The notes under the pieces are model-generated. The model saw only the letters and a program-made list of their open reading frames with translations, was not told the DNA's origin and did not search any database. DNA of 64,000 nt, taken from the NCBI RefSeq assembly GCF_027922005.1, contig NZ_BSEV01000029.1:1-64000 (forward strand). Direction: 5' to 3'. The stretch's first letter is position 1; each line of letters begins with the position of its first letter. The DNA is from Streptosporangium carneum. Lineage in GTDB: Bacteria > Actinomycetota > Actinomycetes > Streptosporangiales > Streptosporangiaceae. A program made the position numbers and the translations under genes. Positions 58,692 to 64,000 of the stretch are shown here, piece after piece.

Positions 58692-61516
58692 CACTGCTCG
58701 TCCTCCAGGATGCGCACGGTCCCCTCCGCGCCGTCCAGCTCGACCAGGGCTCCGTCGGGGATGCGGGTGGTCGCGCCGGGCACCGCGACGACGGTCGGCA
58801 CCCCGAGCAGCCGGCCCGTGATGGCGGTGTGGGACAGCAGGGTGCCGCGCTCGACCACCAGCCCCTTGGCCGCGGTCATCAGGAACAGCCACCCCGGGTC
58901 GGTCTCCCTGGCGATGAGAATCCTGTCCTGGCAGGACTCGGGCGGCACCGAGGGGTGCAGCACCACCTTGGCGCGGGCGCGCACGACCCCGGTGCTCGAG
59001 GCGAGCCCTCGCAGCAGCCGGGGGTCGGCGTCCCGCGCGGCCGGGGCGGCGTCGTCCTCCTCCGCGGACACCGGCGTGGCCAGCGCGACGCCCGCCGCGG
59101 TGAACCGGCGCGACGGCGGAACCGGCAGCGTGGCGTGGCGCTCCCGCTCCCGTCTGCGGTGCGCGGCCAGCGGGCGCAGCTCCGAGCCGGGCAGGGTGCC
59201 CTCGAAGGCCCCGAGCACCTCCTGCACGGTCAGGTCGACGATGTCGTCCGCGTCGTCGAGGTGACCCGCCGCCGCGAGTTCCGCGCCCAGCCGGAACAGC
59301 ACCCCGCGGGACAGGCCGTACAGCTCGGTGCGGCAGAACCTGGTGTCCTCCCGCGCCTTGGTGTGGCCGCGCAACACGGCGGCCAGCGTCCGCAGCACCG
59401 TACGGCGCAGCGGGTCGGGGCAGCTCCTGCGCAGCTCCCGTTCCGCCTCCCGGCGGACCCTGAGTTCCTCCGCGCGGCTCCCGGCCACCGTACGGCGCTG
59501 CCTGACGAAGGGGCGCACCATGTCCAGCACCATCCACGGCCTCTGGCGGGGCGTCGGCTCCTCCAGCTTGAGGTCGCCCGCCGCGCGGTGGCCGTAGCGG
59601 CGCAGGTGCTCGGCGGCCGCCTCGGCGAGCGCGACGCCGTACTCCCCTGCCGCCAGCCGCCCCCACACCTCGCGGGCGGCGTCCGGGTCCTCCGCGCCCA
59701 GCACCTGCTCGCGCGCCCGCGCGTCGGCGTCGATCAGCTCGGCCAGCGCGATCGCCGACCGCAGCGCGGCCAGCGAGCGGTTGTCGGGGCCGCCGGAGAG
59801 CAGGCCGAGCATCAGGGTGTGGCCGTTCTGACCGGCCCAGCGCCGCAGCAGCCTGTCCAGCGCGCCCGCGACCAGCATGCTGAAGACGCTGTTGGTCAGG
59901 GTGACCCCCCAGCGGACCGCGACCTGTGCCCACAGCCGCCGGTAGAAGACGACCAGTTCCTCCGGGCTCCGGCGGTCGATCTCCCGCTCCGCCGTCGCCG
60001 CGACCCCGTCCCACCAGCGCAGGAAGTCGCGCACCGCGGCCGGGTGGCCGAGCGCCCCGCGGAGCAGGCCGGGCGCGGCCAGCGCCGCCCGCAGCCGCCA
60101 CCCGGGACGCGGCGGGACCGAGCGGGGGTCGTCGACCAGCCCCATCGAGTGCTCCCACCAGCCCCTGACGAACTCGAAGGCGGGCATCCGGCCGTGCAGG
60201 ACGTACCAGGCGTCGAGACGGTAGAAGATCCGGCCGTCGAGCATGCCGACCATCCGGTCGAGATGGTGCGCGTCGTGGCGCAGCCCGCGTTCGGACACGC
60301 CCATCCGCCGGTACAGGTCGGTGAAGATCCACCGGTAGAAGTCGCGGGCCAGCGAGTAGGTCAGCGCGCCGGACACCCCCGGATAGCTCTCGGTGATGTT
60401 GTGGTTGCTCCACAGCACCCGCCGGTCGGCAGGGGGGCGCGCGCCGGAACGGCCGGTGTCGCCGGAGCCGTCCGAACCGGCGGGGACGGAACCGCGAGAG
60501 CCGTTGGAGCCGGGGCGCGCGGCGGGCACTGAAGGTGGCACTGAGGGCGGCACCGAGGGCAGCACCATGGGCCTGGCCTGGACCACGTGCAGTTCCCCGT
60601 CCTCGGTGAAGGCGCCCTCGATGTCCTGTGGGCAGCCGAAGTGCAGCTCGATCCGGGTGGCCGCCGCGACGACCCTGCCGATCTGCGCCCCGTCCAGCAC
60701 CGGCGTCTCGGCCAGCTCCGGCGGCACGTCCAGCAGGGCGGGCTCGGGGGGTCCGTCCGGTGCGGGCGGGCCGACCATCCGGTGCTTGCGCACCGTCTCC
60801 GCGCGCACGTGGCCGGTGTCCGGGCTGACGAAGAAGTGGTCCACGTCGGCCTTCTCCTGCACCACGCCCTCGCCGATCCCGTGCGCGGCGGCGATCACGT
60901 GCCGGACCGCGCCGTCGCGCGGGTCCCGGGTGAAGGCGACGAAGGAGCGGGTGCCCAGCGCCATGCGCTGGACGCCGACCGCGACGCGCGTCGCGGCGGG
61001 GTCGCCGCCCCTGTTCAGCCGGTAGAGCACGGCCTCCGGCTTGTACGCCGAGGCCCAGCAGTCCACGATCCGGGCGAGCAGGTCCTCGCGCGGCACGTAC
61101 AGGAAGCTGTCGCTCATCCCGGCGAACGGGTCCGCGACGTCGTCCTCGCCGGGCAGCCCCTCCGCGGCCACCACACAGGCCCGTACGGCGGCCAGCCCGC
61201 CGGGCCCGACCACCTCGTCGAACGCGGCGAGCGCCCGCTCGGCGACACGCCCCGGCACCCGCAGACGGGCCACCTCGGCGGCGGCGGCCCCGCCCCAGGC
61301 CCGCACCGCCTCGACGTCGCCGGGGGACGGCACGGGCGGCAGGCCCTCGCGCACCGATCGGGTGGCCTGGTCGAAGGCGAGCGCCGACAGGCAGTACAGC
61401 GGCGGCACGGGGAACCCGGCCAGCCGCATCGACTCCAGCCTGGCGAACTTGTTGCCCACCCGGGCGGCGTCGAGAAGGCCCGCCCCGCTGACGAGCAACC
61501 GCGTCACCGGTGTCAT
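58691..61516 (-). CDS. PEP-synthase/rifampicin-phosphotransferase-like enzyme
   Basis: 941 aa from ATG 61516. An ATP-grasp-like N-terminal domain (about 1-330; GNKFARLESMRLAGFPVPP, FAGMSDSFLYVPREDLL), a variable middle domain (about 390-800) and a C-terminal swivelling domain with the phospho-His H896 in GTLLSHTAITGRLLGVPTVV. This is the plan of rifampicin phosphotransferase and PEP synthase. A Pro/Ser/Gly-rich insertion lies at about 325-370. The substrate is probably a hydroxyl group on the pathway intermediate. Rifampicin resistance cannot be claimed. It overlaps UbiA by one base and the nitroreductase by 4. Confidence 0.85.
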   Translation of the reverse strand: MTPVTRLLVSGAGLLDAARVGNKFARLESMRLAGFPVPPLYCLSALAFDQATRSVREGLPPVPSPGDVEAVRAWGGAAAAEVARLRVPGRVAERALAAFDEVVGPGGLAAVRACVVAAEGLPGEDDVADPFAGMSDSFLYVPREDLLARIVDCWASAYKPEAVLYRLNRGGDPAATRVAVGVQRMALGTRSFVAFTRDPRDGAVRHVIAAAHGIGEGVVQEKADVDHFFVSPDTGHVRAETVRKHRMVGPPAPDGPPEPALLDVPPELAETPVLDGAQIGRVVAAATRIELHFGCPQDIEGAFTEDGELHVVQARPMVLPSVPPSVPPSVPAARPGSNGSRGSVPAGSDGSGDTGRSGARPPADRRVLWSNHNITESYPGVSGALTYSLARDFYRWIFTDLYRRMGVSERGLRHDAHHLDRMVGMLDGRIFYRLDAWYVLHGRMPAFEFVRGWWEHSMGLVDDPRSVPPRPGWRLRAALAAPGLLRGALGHPAAVRDFLRWWDGVAATAEREIDRRSPEELVVFYRRLWAQVAVRWGVTLTNSVFSMLVAGALDRLLRRWAGQNGHTLMLGLLSGGPDNRSLAALRSAIALAELIDADARAREQVLGAEDPDAAREVWGRLAAGEYGVALAEAAAEHLRRYGHRAAGDLKLEEPTPRQRPWMVLDMVRPFVRQRRTVAGSRAEELRVRREAERELRRSCPDPLRRTVLRTLAAVLRGHTKAREDTRFCRTELYGLSRGVLFRLGAELAAAGHLDDADDIVDLTVQEVLGAFEGTLPGSELRPLAAHRRRERERHATLPVPPSRRFTAAGVALATPVSAEEDDAAPAARDADPRLLRGLASSTGVVRARAKVVLHPSVPPESCQDRILIARETDPGWLFLMTAAKGLVVERGTLLSHTAITGRLLGVPTVVAVPGATTRIPDGALVELDGAEGTVRILEDEQ

Positions 61517-62184
61517 GGACGCGCCTCCACCCGGGTCTCGCCGTTCCATCCGTCGATGTGCAGGACCTCCTCGAGCGGCAGGCGCGGGCCGGGCCCGAAC
61601 CTGGTCCTGAGACTGTGGGCGGTGGGCAGCAGGCCCCCCTGGTGCACCGTCTTCGGCAGGCCGAGCAGCTCCGCCACCTCCTTCTCCCGGTCCAGGTGAA
61701 CCGTCGTCCAGGTCGTCGCCAGGCCGCGGGAGCGGGCGGCCAGCGCGTAGCTCCACATGGCGGGAAGCAGCGACGACCACACTCCCGCCTGGTTGCCCTC
61801 GGGCAGCCGTTCGCTGTCCAGTTCCAGGCAGGGGACGACCAGCACCGGCACCCGGTGCAGCTTCTCGGCCAGGTCGCGGCCGTCGGTCAGCAGGCGGCGG
61901 ACGGACGCCTCCGCCTCGTCGAGCCGGTCCAGCGCGGGCCCCATGCGGTCGTGGAAGGCCCGGCGGTAGACGTCGGCCACCCGGGAGCGCAGGGCGGGGT
62001 CGGTGAGGACGATCCAGCGCCAGCGCTGCCGGTTCGAGCCGTTGGGGGCCTGCAGGGCGAGGCGCAGGCACTCCTTGACCACTTCGAGGTCCACCGGCCT
62101 CGTCAGGTCGAGGCCGCGGCGCACCGCCCTGGTGGTGCTCAGCAACTCGTCGCAGGTGAGGTCGAGCGGTACGGCCACGCTCAC
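61513..62184 (-). CDS. Nitroreductase-family flavoprotein
   Basis: 223 aa from GTG 62184, overlapping the methyltransferase stop; nearby GTG codons at 62187 and 62178 are alternatives. The start STTRAVRRGLDLTRPVDLEVV and LALQAPNGSNRQRWRWIVLTD are the FMN-binding nitroreductase signatures, and RGLATTWTTVHL lies near the end. These NAD(P)H-FMN enzymes reduce nitro, enone or quinone groups. In this operon it likely reduces a double bond in the pathway. Confidence 0.9.
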   Translation of the reverse strand: MSVAVPLDLTCDELLSTTRAVRRGLDLTRPVDLEVVKECLRLALQAPNGSNRQRWRWIVLTDPALRSRVADVYRRAFHDRMGPALDRLDEAEASVRRLLTDGRDLAEKLHRVPVLVVPCLELDSERLPEGNQAGVWSSLLPAMWSYALAARSRGLATTWTTVHLDREKEVAELLGLPKTVHQGGLLPTAHSLRTRFGPGPRLPLEEVLHIDGWNGETRVEARP

Positions 62185-62861
62185 CACACTCCGGGAACCA
62201 GGCGGGGCCTGTCCGCCGCGTACTGACGGTAGGCCGGGATCGCCAGCAGTTCCCGCTCCTCGACGCGGATCCGCCAGCCGATGGCCAGCGCCAGTGCCGC
62301 GAACAGCGGCACGCTGGCCCAGTTGAGGAAGAACAGCACCAGGCCCGCGTGCCCCAGCAGCATGCCCGCGTAGGCGGGGTGGCGGATCAGCCGGTAGGGG
62401 CCGGTCCTGACGATCATGTGGTCGTCGCGGCGGATCACGTGGTGCGAGTAGAACTGCCCGAGCACCCGCATCGCGACCTGGCGCAGCAGCACGCCGCCCA
62501 GGAAGAGCAGCACGGCCGGCACGGCCACGGGGAACGGGCGCTGCCACGGGATCGGCCCGAGGACGGCGGCGGCGACCGTGGCCATGCGGGCGACCCCGTA
62601 GGTCACCAGGGTCGCCACCTCGCGGGGCGGGGCGGACGGCCTGCGGAAGGAGATCGGCGTCTCCAGCGCGACCCAGAGCAGGTTGGCCGCGACGAAGGCG
62701 GCGGCGAACAGGTGTGTCGGCTCGCCCGCCCTCGTGAGGTGCAGGACCAGTCCGGCGACGTTGATCGCCACGGCGACGACGAACAGCGCGGGGATGATGT
62801 AGCCGGTCCAGGCCCGCTTCGCGGCCGTGGTCGGCGGTTTCGAGGACGGCGTTCCGCTCAT
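62181..62861 (-). CDS. Isoprenylcysteine carboxyl methyltransferase-like membrane protein
   Basis: 226 aa from ATG 62861. About five membrane helices and the catalytic region GPYRLIRHPAYAGMLLGHAG followed by RIRVEERELL, the ICMT/PEMT signature that binds S-adenosylmethionine. Bacterial members methylate lipids or small carboxylates. With a UbiA prenyltransferase two genes on, it may methylate a prenylated product. It overlaps both neighbours by 4 bases. Confidence 0.88.
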   Translation of the reverse strand: MSGTPSSKPPTTAAKRAWTGYIIPALFVVAVAINVAGLVLHLTRAGEPTHLFAAAFVAANLLWVALETPISFRRPSAPPREVATLVTYGVARMATVAAAVLGPIPWQRPFPVAVPAVLLFLGGVLLRQVAMRVLGQFYSHHVIRRDDHMIVRTGPYRLIRHPAYAGMLLGHAGLVLFFLNWASVPLFAALALAIGWRIRVEERELLAIPAYRQYAADRPRLVPGVW

Positions 62862-63763
62862 GCCCGCGGCTCCTTTCCGCGGAGCCTGCGGTAGGCGGCC
62901 GGGGCGAGGCACTTGGACTCGTAGGACAACGAGCCGAGCGGCAGGCCGGTGGCGCGGGCGACCACGGTGAGGTCGAAGCTCCCGAAGTTGCCGCGGGCGG
63001 GCCGTACCGGCCAGTGCAGCCCCAGCGGGACGGAGCGGCGAACGCCCACGGGCAGGTCGGCTCTCAGCTCCAGCCAGAGCATCATCACGTCGCGGGGCCG
63101 TTCGTGCGCCAGGTGACTGGCCACGGTCACCAGTTGTCGTCCCGACTCGATCATCTCCTCGATTCCGTAACGCTCGTCGCCGTGCCGGAGCAGGAAGTGC
63201 CCGGACGGCGGGGAGACCGTCGACGCCTCGTACGCCTCCGGGGAGATCACGGGCTCGCCGACCACCACGTTCTGCGGGTCCGCGCGGTGCACCAGGTCCG
63301 GCGGGGCCGGTGTCACCGGGTCGCCGCGTTCGGAGTCGCACGGCTGCGCGGCCTGCTCGCGTTCCTCGACCAGTTCGACGGTGCCCGAGCACACCGTGCT
63401 GTCGTCCTGCACGACTTTGACGGCCCACTCACCGTCGTCTCCGCCGGAACCGGGCTCCGCGAGCAGGAGCACCCCGCTGCCGAGCTCGCACATCCTCATG
63501 AACTTCAGCGACAGCCGGATCCGGTGGTCGCCGCGCGTCCACCGGGAGACGCCGGTGCGGGCCCGCACCAGATCCAGCAGCCCGGTCACCAGCAGCATCC
63601 CCGGCACGTGGTCGAGCGGGTGGTCGAAGAAGAACGGGTGGTCCCGGTCCACCCGCAACACGGCGCCGTGCCGTCCCGGCTGCGGGGGCGTCGGCGTGAT
63701 GACGCTCAGCCAGTCCGACGTCGGTGTGTCGTATGACGTGCCCAGATGTGAATGAGATACCAA
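62858..63763 (-). CDS. AfsA-like A-factor biosynthesis hotdog protein
   Basis: 301 aa from TTG 63763, with GGAGG 8 bases upstream. AfsA proteins join a beta-ketoacyl group to dihydroxyacetone phosphate to make gamma-butyrolactone signals. The hallmark DHPFFFDHPLDHVPGMLL is clear at about 41-58. A second hotdog half has YGIEEMIESGRQLVTV near 200. In AfsA, as I recall, the DHVPGM motif is in the second half and the E-x-x-RQ motif in the first; here the order is reversed. First gene of the operon, behind the ARE-like palindrome. Confidence 0.85.
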   Translation of the reverse strand: MVSHSHLGTSYDTPTSDWLSVITPTPPQPGRHGAVLRVDRDHPFFFDHPLDHVPGMLLVTGLLDLVRARTGVSRWTRGDHRIRLSLKFMRMCELGSGVLLLAEPGSGGDDGEWAVKVVQDDSTVCSGTVELVEEREQAAQPCDSERGDPVTPAPPDLVHRADPQNVVVGEPVISPEAYEASTVSPPSGHFLLRHGDERYGIEEMIESGRQLVTVASHLAHERPRDVMMLWLELRADLPVGVRRSVPLGLHWPVRPARGNFGSFDLTVVARATGLPLGSLSYESKCLAPAAYRRLRGKEPRA

Positions 63764-63806
63764 GGATCAAACCTCCAGCATGGGCTAGGGGCGGACGCTG
63801 TTCGAC

Positions 63807-63838
63807 GGTTCAGGGGCGACCCCCGCCTCCCCTGAACC
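63807..63838. promoter_or_regulatory. 10-bp inverted repeat in the afsA-like leader
   Basis: GGTTCAGGGG (63807-63816) and CCCCTGAACC (63829-63838) are exact reverse complements around 12 bases, 44-75 bases upstream of the TTG start. Either an operator or a leader hairpin. Confidence 0.5.
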
Positions 63839-63840
63839 AG

Positions 63841-63866
63841 ACATGCCATTTGAATCCATGACATGT
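63841..63866. promoter_or_regulatory. 26-bp palindrome, ARE-like operator
   Basis: ACATGCCAT (63841-63849) and ATGACATGT (63858-63866) match at 8 of 9 symmetric positions around 8 bases. The length and position upstream of an afsA-like gene fit the autoregulatory elements bound by gamma-butyrolactone receptors. No receptor gene is in the window. Confidence 0.55.
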
Positions 63867-64000
63867 GTGACCAAAAACTCGAACTGCCCCAGACCAATTC
63901 GTTAGCCGATCATCACTACTAAATCGTGATATCGCATCTTCCAAATTGCTCTATTGAGGGAACCGAGTTGACACCCGGCCTGTCGGTCGGATCGGCTGGT

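Noticed and set aside
58691-61516. Confirmed rifampicin-resistance gene
   Set aside because: The fold matches rifampicin phosphotransferase, but the middle domain is divergent and the gene lies in a biosynthetic operon, so a pathway role is more likely.
1-64000. CRISPR arrays, transposases or insertion sequences
   Set aside because: No regularly spaced repeat-spacer array and no transposase-like protein was found on either strand.

Overview
The window is high-GC DNA with dense, overlapping ORFs, frequent GTG/TTG starts and a DUF3073 gene. It also carries SARP, AfsA and MbtH proteins. This fits a filamentous actinomycete. A Streptosporangiales-type genome is my guess, but the order cannot be proven from the window.

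Region 1 (1-13.1 kb) is the right end of a lipopeptide cluster. In order it has the end of one NRPS, a C-A(Thr)-PCP-C NRPS, an MbtH protein, a fatty-acyl-AMP ligase fused to an ACP, and a KS-AT-ACP-aminotransferase-C hybrid. Four of the five genes are joined by 4-base overlaps, and the run ends at a perfect 16-bp terminator. The enzymology predicts a lipopeptide starting with a beta-amino fatty acid, the iturin/microginin logic.

Region 2 (13.2-24.2 kb) holds cell-surface and oxidoreductase genes. There is a WxL-like protein with a WxL-interacting-like membrane partner, a divergent second WxL-like protein, a seven-blade Vgb-like propeller, a Tat-exported glycosidase-like protein and a thioredoxin-reductase-like flavoprotein. 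Then come two coupled LLM monooxygenases behind a promoter buried in a palindrome, an MFS transporter and tRNA-Cys.

Region 3 (24.8-38 kb) holds a TetR/acyltransferase pair, a sugar-type ABC importer operon, a small SH3-like secreted protein, a phage-lysis-like cassette, an EndoQ-type PHP nuclease, an HTTM membrane pair and a Nudix hydrolase.

Region 4 (38-47.6 kb) is a tightly overlapped SulP-DabA-DabB1-DabB2 operon for inorganic-carbon uptake. It is preceded by direct-repeat arrays and two strong RNA hairpins, and followed by DUF3073 and an ArsR regulator.

Region 5 (47.6-56.5 kb) is a signalling/defence-like island. It has a SARP-NB-ARC-TPR regulator, a divergent secreted peptide with three TFMI repeats, a glycosyltransferase-like pair, and a STAND/NLR protein. 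The NLR has a short N-terminal amyloid-type motif that is matched at the C-terminus of a divergently encoded 122-aa Bell-like protein. This looks like an amyloid-signalling NLR/effector cell-death pair and is the most exciting element in the window.

Region 6 (56.5-64 kb) is a fully overlapped minus-strand operon: an AfsA-like hotdog protein, an isoprenylcysteine-type methyltransferase, a nitroreductase, a PEP-synthase/rifampicin-phosphotransferase-like enzyme, a UbiA prenyltransferase and a P450. It sits behind a 26-bp ARE-like palindrome and is probably an unusual autoregulator or small-molecule pathway.
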